From positions 123,279,573-123,343,572 of the forward strand of contig CM035168.1 of assembly GCA_020205615.1 (NCBI GenBank): a DNA stretch of 64,000 nt, read 5' to 3'. This document shows, one piece after another, positions 48,038 to 58,566 of this stretch. The first letter of the stretch is position 1. Every line of letters starts with the position of its first letter. Made by a program: the position numbers and the translations under genes. The notes under the pieces were generated by a model, which saw nothing but the letters and a program-made list of their open reading frames with translations, searched no databases and had not been told where the DNA came from. The DNA is from Panax quinquefolius. Taxonomy: Eukaryota; Streptophyta; Magnoliopsida; Apiales; Araliaceae.

Positions 48038-49162
48038 TTCTTTTTGTTGCTGATTTATAGAACATTGTTTACTCCCTTTTGGAGTTTGAACCGATTTGTG
48101 TTTTTTATTTCCTTTCTTTTTGGCTAGTCTTTGTAGTTTATTAGTTTCCAAAATTCAGTTTTATGGTAGCACTTACAAACACAAAAATAGTTTGCCCTTA
48201 ATCACAAGTTCGTGTGTATGCTCCTCTCTAGTAGTAAAATAATTGGTACCATGTTGGTCTGGTATTGTTTTTCATTCCAAGCCTTCAATTCTATCCTATT
48301 GGATGAGACACTTCATAATATAGGTATTGGTTTCCCATGTTTTTTGTTTTGTTCTGTCTTTTTTGGGAATATTGGTTTCCCGTGTTAAACTTGTGGTCGA
48401 TATTCACCTAGTTTTTTGTTTTTTGTTCTGTTTTTTTTTTGGGAATATTGGTTTTCCATGATATTCTTTTTGGGAATATTGGTCTCTCATAGGAGTATTA
48501 AACTTGAAACTTGTGGAAGTTGAGTGAAACATAATGAAAGTCTGTTCTGGTGGGGAAGTAGAATTAGATGATACCCTCAACTGTTTCTGGTCCCGAATCA
48601 AAACTTCTATATACTAATCAATAATCATGGAACCGATGGCTGGAGACGAGACCAGCCGAGTAGAGGCGGGCATGATCATCTTTTATGATCTAGAAAGTGT
48701 TGTTAGTACCTCTAGTAATAGATTTGAAATCTTTACACTCTTTGTTTTTTTTAATTAATGTTTTTGGAGAAAACATTTAGATCTAGAAATGTAAAAAATA
48801 GAGATAATACAAATGACAATAAAAAGAAACTAACTTCTAACTCGAAAAACAGATGAAAAGAAAATGAGGGAGTACATTTAAAGACCACATTCAATAGGAA
48901 TATTAAGTTTGAACCCAGCAAACTAGTTCTAATGTCAAACAATTCAAATTCAATAACGTTGGACTGTTGCCATTGCTTGTCATGTATTCCTGTTAATTTA
49001 TGGTCGGACATATTCAGATCACATAGGGATCAAAAAGTCACAAATAGAGAGAGAATCTGATATAGTGGATTAAAACTCGATCAACTTTGCTGTGTGCTAC
49101 TATAAATACCGCAGGTAGATCAACTCAAAAGTTCAACATTAAGTGAAAAATATTTGTAATAT
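48038..49162. other. Intergenic region between convergent genes
   Basis: Contains the 3' untranslated region of the response regulator and, on the minus strand, that of the DUF1068 gene. T-rich repeats GGGAATATTGGTTTYCC recur at about 48365, 48440 and 48470. No gene is seen. Confidence 0.6.
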
Positions 49163-51610
49163 TCATTTTGCTACCCAACCCATCTGAAGAGCTCTTCGCT
49201 CCCACAAGGAAGTCATCTTCCTTTCCTTGATCAACAATGCCTCGGCATGCTCTCTGGCGGCCTCGCAAGTTTCTGTGGCGGTGTTGCATTTTTCAGCCTC
49301 CCTCTGGTACTGGGTTGCTACCCTTCTTGTTTCTCCAAATGTGATATTCATATGGTGGAGTTGTTCCGCATCAACAGTCTCTTGCAATTTCAACTCCTCC
49401 GTCAATAGGTCCACAAACTGCTTCTCCATCTCTTCCTTGAGATCCGGTTCATCTTTTCCACAGCCTGTATAATTGCCACTAAACATTATTAACATATATT
49501 CATCATAATTTTACAGAAACAGAAATGTCGTATTCATCAGAAACAAGAACTTAGAAGAGAGCAAAACAAATGCAGGAAACAAATACCAATTCTGCTTAAC
49601 CTTTAATCTACTATTTGGGATATTTAGTCACAATAACAATACAATCATATTGACAAGCTCAATGATAAACCATATTAGAGGAATGCTTCTGACATTATTC
49701 GTTTCCATATGACTTCTGTAAATCATTTTGTCATGTTTCTATATGTTTTTACTTAGGTAACGTAGAGACTAGCCTCTCCATCACTTTTCCTTTGAAATGT
49801 GTTTGCTACTCTTTTATACAACCACCAACCAAGCACATTGGTCTAGACTGTAGTCAAAACACTTGATCTCGAGCATCTTTAACCTGTTCCGGCCTTGCTT
49901 TGAGATAACTCCTAATCTGAATTTTTGCGTTAGTCACTACGAGTTTCTCAATTCTCGTCTTTGAGGTAAAGTTGCTCCAATATTGTCGTGGCTTTGTGGC
50001 AAAGCATTTGCATCTGATATACAATGGTGGAGAATCACTGATGAGCTAGATTTTCTTAATCTATAAAAAACTCACTAGTAGGTATCGCAAGCATTACAGA
50101 GAAGATGATACAGCAATAACAATGCTTTTGGCCAAACAGCTTTTCTAACAGAAACTTGCTTCCTATCTGGACTGCAGATGATAGCCTTAAATGTTTAAGG
50201 TTCAGATGCATGCTTAAAGGACCAGAGCTAATTGCCTAATTCATAATGCAACTACAAAAGCTTTATGGGTGAATTTGAAAATACTAAAGTACAAAGACTC
50301 TGCAGCACTGCCGTGCATACTGGTAAACACTAAAAGAAAATTGAGATAAAAAGGTTATGAGCATAAATTTGTTGGTGTTACATCCTTATATAAATTTTTT
50401 TTTAAAAATGAAGCTTCTCATACACAAATTAGACAACAAAGAAAATGGGATCCGCCATATAATGTAATAATGTTTCTAATTTGGTGATATGCGTACTGTT
50501 AATTTACTATTACATTGCTTCATAGATAGATGCCACATTGAGTACTTATATGTATTGACTATTACCAACTTCTACTTTAAAAAAAGTTGCTTTTTCATTT
50601 TGGGCTTTTTCAGGGAGCAGGAGGGAAAGGAAAGGAGGAAAAGAAAGAGGAAAGTATTCAATCTCTGACTGACTAATAACAGAGACAGAAAATGAAGCAC
50701 CAGATAATTCAACCTGGATATCTATCTTAGTTGACTGCATAATTCAATAAAATAAATGCATGATAAGACAAATTAAAAACCTTTTCCATATTGAGTTTGT
50801 GAAACAAAATCTAACCTGTAACAGAAAGATTGGCTAAGCCTGCAAAGAAGACATCAAAAGTGGACAAATGTTAGTACAAGTGAAATGCCATGAGTGAGCC
50901 AAATAATTTACAGGAGGAGTGAAAACTGAGGAAGAATATCACAATTATCGATGATGGATAGATCAAATGTTGAGGGGGAAAAAATACCCCAAAGGGTTTT
51001 CATCCAAACCTAAAAAAAATGAGTTATATGTGGATCCACAGCAATCAGTACACAATTAAACCTAAAGAAAGAGTGGCTGCTTGAAAAATCATAATTTACA
51101 ACATCAAAAACCCAATCACTAAATTTATTTATTTTTAGTTGTTTTTTTTATCTAATAAGTCAAATTCCCAGATTAAAAATAAATGATCATCTAGTCAAAA
51201 CCGAAAGAGGAATAAAAAGCATGAAAAACATCTTAAAACCTCAAAATAATGAAATGGGTATCCTTCAATTCTACTCTAAACAACACAGAATCAAACCCAA
51301 AAAAAAAAAAAAAAGAAGCAAGCAAGCGATTATCGCAAGGCAGAGAAATTATAAGTAAGAAATGCAAAGGAACATGCATACCAGGAGCAATCTTGAGAAG
51401 GGACAGCGGAGGTGGGCAGTCACAAATACAAGGACTGCAAGAAGGTGAAGAGGTTGTGAATTTGAACCCCTTGTTGAACTTCCAGTAGAGAGCAGGCCCA
51501 GAGACGCATAAAGCAGAGACTACTGCAAATATCACCAAACAATACCTTAAACACCTCCCAGATCGCCTTGGCATCTTTCTACCTCTTCTAACTCGGTTGG
51601 ACAAAGACAA
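49163..51610 (-). CDS. DUF1068 protein, ELMO/NKS1-like Golgi membrane protein, 184 aa, 3 exons
   Basis: Exons (minus): 51610-51382, 50839-50816 (24 nt) and 49464-49163, sum 185 codons with stop, all GT-AG. A basic N-terminus (RRGRKMPRRSGR) precedes one membrane segment at about residues 22-42 (LRYCLVIFAVVSALCVSGPA), as in a type II signal anchor. Then come a Cys/Pro-rich stretch (SCSPCICDCPPP), LLKIAPG-LANLSVTG across the microexon, and a helical C-terminus (EEMEKQFVDLLTEELKLQET and on), probably coiled coil. Arabidopsis members (ELMO1, ELMO2, NKS1/ELMO4) are Golgi proteins that support pectin synthesis; this role is inferred from the family. A second in-frame ATG at 51574 (MPRRSGRC) could be the true start, giving 172 aa. 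Confidence 0.87.
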
Positions 51611-52596
51611 GATCTAATGTTATTGATGATACTAGTTCGGAGTCTATCATGCAGGAACTGGGAAGGAAGAAATAATAAGTGACTTCGGATCTGCAAAGGT
51701 CGTCTGTCTGTCTGTCTTTAATCGTTTCCTTCTCTCTTTTTTTTTTTTTTTATTTGCATATAAAAAGCTTAGACATACTTTCCCAAAAATTACTTTATTA
51801 ATTTGATATTTAACTCTCTTTTTTTTATATTATGACTCAATAAAATAGTAAAAAATTATATTTCCATCCAAAACAAAAATATAAGAAAGTTTAGATATCG
51901 AGCCAGACACTTCTTTAAACGCGAATGACATTACTCAATTATATTTACGTAAAAATACAATAAGGGTAAAAAAGAATTTCAACTTTTAATTGGAAAGTGT
52001 AGTTTACTTTGACTTCTTTATTTCTGTCCTCTGTTTTTGAGCTCACGTTTTGTTATTAATAGAGGGTCACATCAAAACAAAAGATTTGAGAATGACAAAT
52101 AATATTATCCAAAAAAAAAAAAACTACTTTTACAGTGGTTTGATCGGTCTGAATAATTTCTCTGTATCACCTAATACTTTTTAGTTTGTGAAAAAAAATA
52201 AAAAATCCTTGATATAATCAGAGACGAAATCGATACTTTTGTGGCAAATGGGTTGATATAATATGAAAGTTGAAGTTAATTTAATTCATTGATCAGTATC
52301 GACACGTAAGTAGGAAGACGATCGCTTTTTGTATATCAGCAGTGATCAGTATGGGGCTCCAAATAGGCAGATATATATGGACAATAGGCAAATATATATC
52401 AGCAGTTTTTGTTTCAAGACAATTTATATGGACTGCTAATTTTAATTCCAAAACATAAGCTTCTTGAAACACTTGTCCAAATCGAACATAAAAGCAATTT
52501 TTACATGTTTAAAATATTAAGCAAATTAATCAAAAATAACACAGGCAGGCAAGGCACAGCTATCCACTCATATGGATCATCACCATTTCTCCATGT
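51611..52596 (-). promoter_or_regulatory. Upstream region of the DUF1068 gene and 3' flank of the protease gene
   Basis: About 1 kb of AT-rich DNA with T/A runs. It holds a CTGTCTGTCTGTCTTT leader near 51702-51717 on the plus strand. No other gene is recognised. Confidence 0.5.
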
Positions 52597-55500
52597 TTAG
52601 TATTCATCTATCCACTTACGAATAATCTCTACTTCTTGCCTCCTCTGCAATTTGAGCCACTCCGGATCTTCTTTTGTTGCAGATCGAAAATCCACATGGT
52701 GAGCTCCTAATAATTTATTATTTTTTTTTACAATAATAACTATTATATTAAGTAATATTAAATAAATTTCAGGTTGAATAATTTTGAATTTTTAGAGAGA
52801 AAATAATAAAAAATTTTATTTTTTAGATATGCTATTATATTAAGTAATATTAAATAAATTACAACAAAACAATTTTTTTTAAAATAATAAAGATTGTTAT
52901 TTTTTTCAACAAATCAATTATCTAAACAACTTTTTTCACGAGAGGTTTTTATCCAATGTACATAAACCATGAGAAAATAAACGTGCAAAATGACGTACCT
53001 TTGTCAGTTACCAGTGCTATAATGCTGCTTGATATATTTTTCAGCACACTAGATACATGATAGAAACAGATATTGAGTCACACAAGGAATTAACATTTTA
53101 CATTTATTTCAAATAGACATGATTTTCAAGTAAGGAAAGGAAAGAATATACGAGTTGATAAGGATTTACATAATGGCTGCATAAGCTTATTGAAAAAGAA
53201 ATTTTGGAACACTCTAAAATCATTACTAATACTGTAATACAATTATGCAGAAAAATGATTAAGTTAGTTTACTTAGGAGGATTAAATTAATCTGACCTGC
53301 CTCTGCTCCATGGGTCTTGCATTCCATTAGAAAATATGATGTTGCTAGCTGATCTCTTGAGCACACGGTCAATCCTCTGCACCACGATAAACATTGATGG
53401 AAACACATGAATTTGCTATTTCCAATTTATTTTTTTTAAAAAAATAGGTATTGTGCTTTCTTTCTTTTTCTTTTTTTCCTCAAAGTTTTCCATAAACAAA
53501 TAGGACACAAGTTAATATATAGAAAAGACCAAACTTACACTTCCACCAAATTCGGTAGTGATCCAGTGTGGTCTGGGCTTAACTCCATAGTTTTTCAAGC
53601 AATTCTCTTCAAAGTCCTTGTAACTGAAAGAGAATGGAGGAAACATGCTCTCCTTGGAACTAGTCATGGGCATGACCATCTCTGTACATGCCTGGAAATG
53701 GTTCCGGGCAATACAGTCTATTAGTAAACGCTAAAATTGCAAAATGAATTTCTGAAAATGCTCTCATTGGAACAAGTTATTGCTAAAGCCTGACTTTCAT
53801 TTTATATTAAACAAAACAGTACATATTTACGTCTGAATTTACTTTGATAAGATCATCATTGTCTTTTAATTTGTAATCTATATTTATATTGTCAACTCTC
53901 TTCACTGTAAGCTAAATAAGCTTTAGCCTTTTTCAGTTTTAAAATTTACATCCAGATTCAGACAGTGATGGTTTAATAAAATATACTTAATTAAGTAAGA
54001 TGGTGGTTTTCTATGGCTAGAAAATATAATACTGGAGTTCATACCTGCCAGTCCCAGCCATGGAGACCATGAGCATCAGTGCCATTTTCTATGTTGAAAC
54101 ATTTTTCTGTGTGTGAATAATTGTAATATAAGCTTGCACCAGCAAAAACCCTGTTAAGCTTGGTGGTTCCAGTTGGTAATCCATCTATAAGTTTGCACAT
54201 CTGCATCCCAAAAGAAATACAATAAAATTCTAAGACAATAATCTTGGACAACATTGAAAATATTCTAAAATTTGCTTCATCAGTGCCTCAATGTGTTTAA
54301 ATGCATCGGTTTTAATGAAAAGGAAAATACCTCTTGCACAGGGTAAGCAGGTAGTGGCATCATAAAATTGGCTTCAGTCGGGTAATTCACCATGGATGTG
54401 TAAGTAAAAGCTGTCCATAGCCAATTCCTAGCAGAATAAACAGATTCAAGATTCCTGAAATTCGAGCAAAGTTTTAGTTTAAAAGAAAAGAATGAAAGAT
54501 AATACAAGTAATTTCATTTTCTGACTAGACTACCAATATGTTTCCCATTTGATCAGAATTCAGAACATGCTTTGACCCATCCTAATAGACATTAAAACAC
54601 AAACTCACTTTGTTTTCTGGTAAAAGTGTTGGAAGTTTTTTGTTTGCGTCCCAATAAAGTCCAAAAGCACTTTTTACATGGTTTTAGTTTTTCTTATGTG
54701 AGAGTCTAAACTTACTTGCAAGTTCTAAAAGATTTGCTGAGTTCAGGGAGACTTTGTTCATGAGTTAACAGTTCTGCCCAGCTGCCCTTAATAACCTCAT
54801 AGCAACTCAAACTTGCATCCTAATTACAACCATCAAATTTCTCAGAACAGTAAAGAAAACAGGAGGAGAGAAAAAAAGTTAACTCATCTGTCTTGTACAC
54901 TCACCTTGTAATCCTTGGAGACAGCATCATAGAAGCTAGACCATGGAATTATGTTATCAAACTGCAAAATTGGAGCTGAAGATGCCAGTGCCCCAATAGC
55001 TATATGTGGGTATTTCAGTCTAAACCAGGCAGCCAGCACTGTGTGTAAAAGAGAGAACAAAAGAGCACAAAGTTAATTCTACTGTATCAACACTACAAGG
55101 GCATTAATTGCTGTTCAAAAAATGACAATCATTTTCTCAGTGACTCCCATCTACTAGGAGAAACCTCAAATTTCAATCAGTTGAAATTGAAGGTGAGAAA
55201 TCTATAGTCATGCCAGATCATTTCATTTGATTAAAAAGATAGAATCTAAGTGGGTAATCCATGGACTTACTTCCTCCATAAGACCCACCAAAGACCACAA
55301 CAGGAGATGCCTCAGAGGAAAGATTTTGTTTCAAACTCCTTATTAGAACAGCAAAATCAGCCAATGCTTGCTGTGAAGTCAAATACCCCAAGGTTTTAGC
55401 TGACTTGTAGGAGTCCTTACCGAATGGCATTGATTTCCCATAAAACCTGTGCTGCAAATTCATATACAAACAGAACCCATATGATTAAATACGGAGTTTT

Positions 55501-55945
55501 TTTATGGGACATACCAAAGTTTGAAGAAGATGAAGGATCTGGGCTGGGGATATGTACGGACTTCAATGAAGACTAAAAGAGCTTGAAATTTGGGAGCAAT
55601 GTCAAGCATGAAGCCAGTATTATTTGCAAACCATTCAATATTGCCTTCATTGCCGGTGTAGACAAATATGGGTGCTCCTTGGTGCCAGTACTTGCTGTTA
55701 ATGAGGTATTTTTGGTAAAAGATCTTGGAGCTCTGGGGTTGGAATGTAAAGTGGTCTAAAATCTGAGGAAAATAATGGGTTTTGTAGGGTATCTTTGATT
55801 TTGAAATCTTGGTTTGTTTATGGAATGAAGACTGATATGTTGCTCTACTGGGAAAATATGCTGCTGGCCTTGATTCTATTGTTGTTGTTGTTGATGCAGA
55901 TATGAGAAAGAAAATGAACAAGGGAGAGAATGAAGATGGAGCCAT
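52597..55945 (-). CDS. PRCP: Prolyl carboxypeptidase-like serine protease (peptidase family S28), 491 aa, 10 exons
   Basis: Exons (minus): 55945-55562, 55451-55271, 55038-54905, 54819-54716, 54454-54331, 54200-54045, 53691-53539, 53376-53297, 53048-52999, 52706-52597; sum 492 codons with stop, all GT-AG with phases agreeing. The N-terminus ([17 protein letters not shown]) is a signal peptide, so it enters the secretory pathway, probably vacuole or apoplast. S28 landmarks: FTGNEG-like [20 protein letters not shown] across exons 1/2, nucleophile Ser185 in FGGSYGGM, Asp433 in [10 protein letters not shown], catalytic His in GAHH (458/459). The family cleaves C-terminal residues after proline. 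N-glycosylation motifs (NNTG, NYSH, NGTD) are visible. The Ser, Asp and His lie in three different small-exon regions, so single open frames show only parts of it. It lies upstream of the DUF1068 gene on the same strand. Confidence 0.94.
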
Positions 55946-56514
55946 TTTCTCCTCTCCTCTTTCTCTGTGGTTCAGTTATCAAAAGTCTGAGTTTTGTTAT
56001 TTTGCGGAGAAAGTGAATTATTATGGTGCTTTTGTAAGCTTTGTTAAGAAAAGGTTTGTTACAGAACAGGCTTGTGAATGATTCTGAATATCTGCTAACA
56101 GCTTTTTGGTATATTAGCTGCTGCAAGTGCCAGCTCAGTCAGTGAGTCAGATAATGTAGTAATCCTCCTCTGGGAGCAGATATTAAAGATAAATCATTAG
56201 CAATAAGTGTTTATTTGGACAAATTTATCCTTGATAGCTAGCTTTCTTACAAGTTAGTTTTTTGTTTCCCCTAAAACTTATACTACTATAACTTTACAAA
56301 GAAAAGGTAAAGACCAAGTTATCACATTTAATTTTGAGTTAACTTTGGTTTTAGTTATTGTGATTTAACACTGTTTCAATAACAAGGACATAATTATATT
56401 AAAAAAAAATAGAGGACTCAATATATGTCTCATCCTAAATCTATATTTATAATAAGATAGAATTCAATTTGAATCTTTGATTTAAATTCGATTTGAGAAA
56501 GCATAAAGACAATT
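55946..56514 (-). promoter_or_regulatory. Upstream region of the S28 protease gene
   Basis: The 5' leader and promoter of the minus-strand protease gene should lie here. It has purine-rich DNA just before the ATG (minus strand) and AT-rich DNA beyond. No unambiguous TATA box was assigned. Confidence 0.45.
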
Positions 56515-56612
56515 TAGATTCATTCTAATTTTAATCCAATGACCTTCTCAATTCTTCCAACTTAATTTAGAGGCTCTCATTTCATCTCACACAAAAAAAT
56601 TCCCGCCCAATC
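56515..56612 (-). repeat. Dispersed repeat related to 946-1060, opposite strand
   Basis: The minus strand reads GATTGGGCGGGAATTTTTTT, then GTGTGAGATGAAATGAGAGC and AAGTTGGAAGAATTGAGA, the same words in the same order as at 957-1042. Confidence 0.75.
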
Positions 56613-57423
56613 TCTCTCTTCCTCTACCTCATAATCATCTTCATTGTCTCCTCTTCAATCACTCCAATTTTTTCCCCTTCCCCACGAAATCGTTTCCCCT
56701 CACTTTTTCTTTTGTTCCGTATCTCTCCCTCCTCCCACAAGCATCCAAATCTCTTCTTCTCTATCTCTGATCTAACCTAAACGGACAAACAAATACGAAT
56801 TCGATTTAGGGCTTTTTGGGTGGAGCAAATCAGAGATTACGAACTGTGGAGTTTTATGAATTTTTGTTCCCAGACCACGAGTATTGAACCTGGAAAGAAG
56901 GAATTAGGTTTCCCTCTCTCTCTTTCTATTTTTGTCTATATATATATAATAATATATTATATAGACAAAAAAATTCGCGCGTTTTACTTTATTTTGATAA
57001 GTCGCGCTCATATTTTCTGTAAGTTTTTTTTATTCAATTTTATGATTTTCATTTTCATAAAAAATCATTTGTTCTTTATGAGTTAACTTTCATAACTACT
57101 GTTGTTTTGATTTATTATTAACCTTTTTGTTGAAATTTTTGTTTTGTTTATTTGTTTATAGTAGTAAGTGATTTGTTGATTAGGTTCAATAAAAGTCAAG
57201 ATTGAGCATGATTAAAGAAAGTGAATCTTTGTAAGTGGTATATATATATCCCCTTTAAGGTTTTTCAGCGAGTTTCAATTAATTAAAGATTGTTTACGCC
57301 ATTATTGATTATGTCCTTATATATAAGAATAAATTTTATGCAATTAAGAAATTCTAAGTGTTGATTCTAATGTAAGATCCCTAATCAAGTATATGATCTG
57401 ATGAATGTTTGTTTGTGTTGAAG
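56613..57423 (+). other. CT-rich leader-like DNA and intron-like DNA before a PABN fragment
   Basis: 56613-56770 is CT-rich like a plant 5' leader. At 56820-56909 a frame begins with GTG and ends at GAATTAG|GTTTCC, a possible donor. Its first codons (VEQIRDYELW) could be a decayed PABN first exon that lost its ATG, but this is weak. 56910-57423 is T-rich and intron-like, ending TGTTGAAG, an acceptor-like site. Confidence 0.4.
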
Positions 57424-57526
57424 GAATTGGGTGAGATTAAAAAAAGATTTAAAGAGATGGAAGATGAAGTTGTTGCTCTTCGATAAATGCAGGCCAATGT
57501 TGAGAAAGAAATGGGTGTTGTTCAAG
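57424..57526 (+). pseudogene. PABN: Fragment of a nuclear poly(A)-binding protein gene (PABN/PABPN1 type) with in-frame stop
   Basis: The 103-nt stretch reads ELGEIKKRFKEMEDEVVALR, then a TAA at 57484-57486, then MQANVEKEMGVVQ. It matches the coiled-coil segment before the RNA-recognition domain in plant PABN proteins, where the stop replaces a Glu codon. It is bounded by AG on the left and GT on the right, with phase 1 on the right as expected for the following Asp. The RNA-recognition domain is not found downstream before the LTR at 58567. It is therefore a broken copy or a captured fragment, not a working gene. Confidence 0.75.
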
Positions 57527-57606
57527 GTTTAATTTTTCTTTTTTAAATTGAGTTTCAATATCTTCAATTCTTTTTTTTTTTCTAAGTATCTCTATAAATA
57601 GAATCT

Positions 57607-57924
57607 AAGGATGTAAATGAACCGAGTCGATCTGAGTATTGAGTTGCTCAGATTTGGTTCACAAAATTTATCGAGTATAAAATAAGGTTTGATTGAGATT
57701 TGTTTAGCTATTGAGTCGAACATGATTTCGAATCGAACCCGAACAGTTTGAACTTTTTGAACTAATATGATCTGGGTGTCAATTGAAAATTACAATTTGA
57801 GGAGGTTTGAGTAATATATCGAACTTTAAATTTTACTCATTTATATTTTGAGTTGAGCTCAAATCGAACTTTTAGTCTAATTAGTACGAATCGAATCTGA
57901 ACTGTTTGCTCATTTTACAGCCTT
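57607..57924. mobile_element. 318-bp MITE with 10-bp target duplication (MULE/hAT type)
   Basis: AATAGAATCT occurs exactly on both sides (57597-57606 and 57925-57934). The left end reads AAGGATGTAAATGAACCGAG; the right end, reverse-complemented, AAGGCTGTAAAATGAGCAAA. No coding capacity. A 10-bp duplicate points to a Mutator-like element; an 8-bp one would indicate hAT. Confidence 0.9.
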
Positions 57925-58300
57925 AATAGAATCTCTGTTCTGGTGAACTGGTAATTAATTTTGAGGAAGTGTTATAAATACTCTTAATGTGCAAAGGAGT
58001 TAATTTGATGTAGTTGTTATCTTCCAAAGAGGTGTTGCTAATTCATGATAAGTAATGAGTTCTTTCAAAGGTTTCAGTTCTTAAATTTTAGCTATATATC
58101 AAAATTCATCTCTCGGTTTGATGGATTTCTAATTAATTGTTAATTAGCTTCAATAATTGTTAGAAATAACATTTGTTTTAAGATTTTGAGTAAATTGCAT
58201 ATTGTGATATTTGAGCTTCATTTGGAACAAGAAAAGGAAATAAAAAGGGGGGCTTAAGGTTGTTAAGAGGGGAGATGAACCTCATTTTCCTTATATTATA

Positions 58301-58395
58301 CTCTCTCTGTTCCTAAAACATTGACGTTTTAGGGAGGAATTTTTGTTCCTAAAAAATTGACGTTTTGAGAGTCTCAATACAAATTAACTCTTTTT
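58301..58395 (+). mobile_element. Truncated Stowaway-like MITE end
   Basis: After TA at 58299-58300, CTCTCTCTGTTCCTAAAACA matches the 41976 terminus. The motif ATTGACGTTTT then occurs twice (about 58320 and 58357). No matching right end was found before the LTR at 58567. Confidence 0.6.
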
Positions 58396-58566
58396 TCCTA
58401 CTTTACCCTTATTTAAAGTTTTCTCCTTCTTACTCTTTTTCCTCAAAAAACAAAAAACCCTTCTTGATCATACAAATAACCTTCTAACTTCCTTCCCTTC
58501 CCAATGTTTCTAATTCATATAACCATGGCGTCTTTTTTATTTCCTTTCAAAAGCTTATACAATAAC

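Noticed and set aside
51249..51488. Plus-strand 79-codon frame
   Set aside because: Antisense shadow of exon 1 of the DUF1068 gene.
55502..55945. 147-residue secreted protein
   Set aside because: Exon 1 of the S28 protease read into its intron after 55562.
56820..57086. 88-codon frame as an independent gene
   Set aside because: Starts at GTG, runs into T-rich low-complexity DNA; at most its first third may be a decayed PABN exon.
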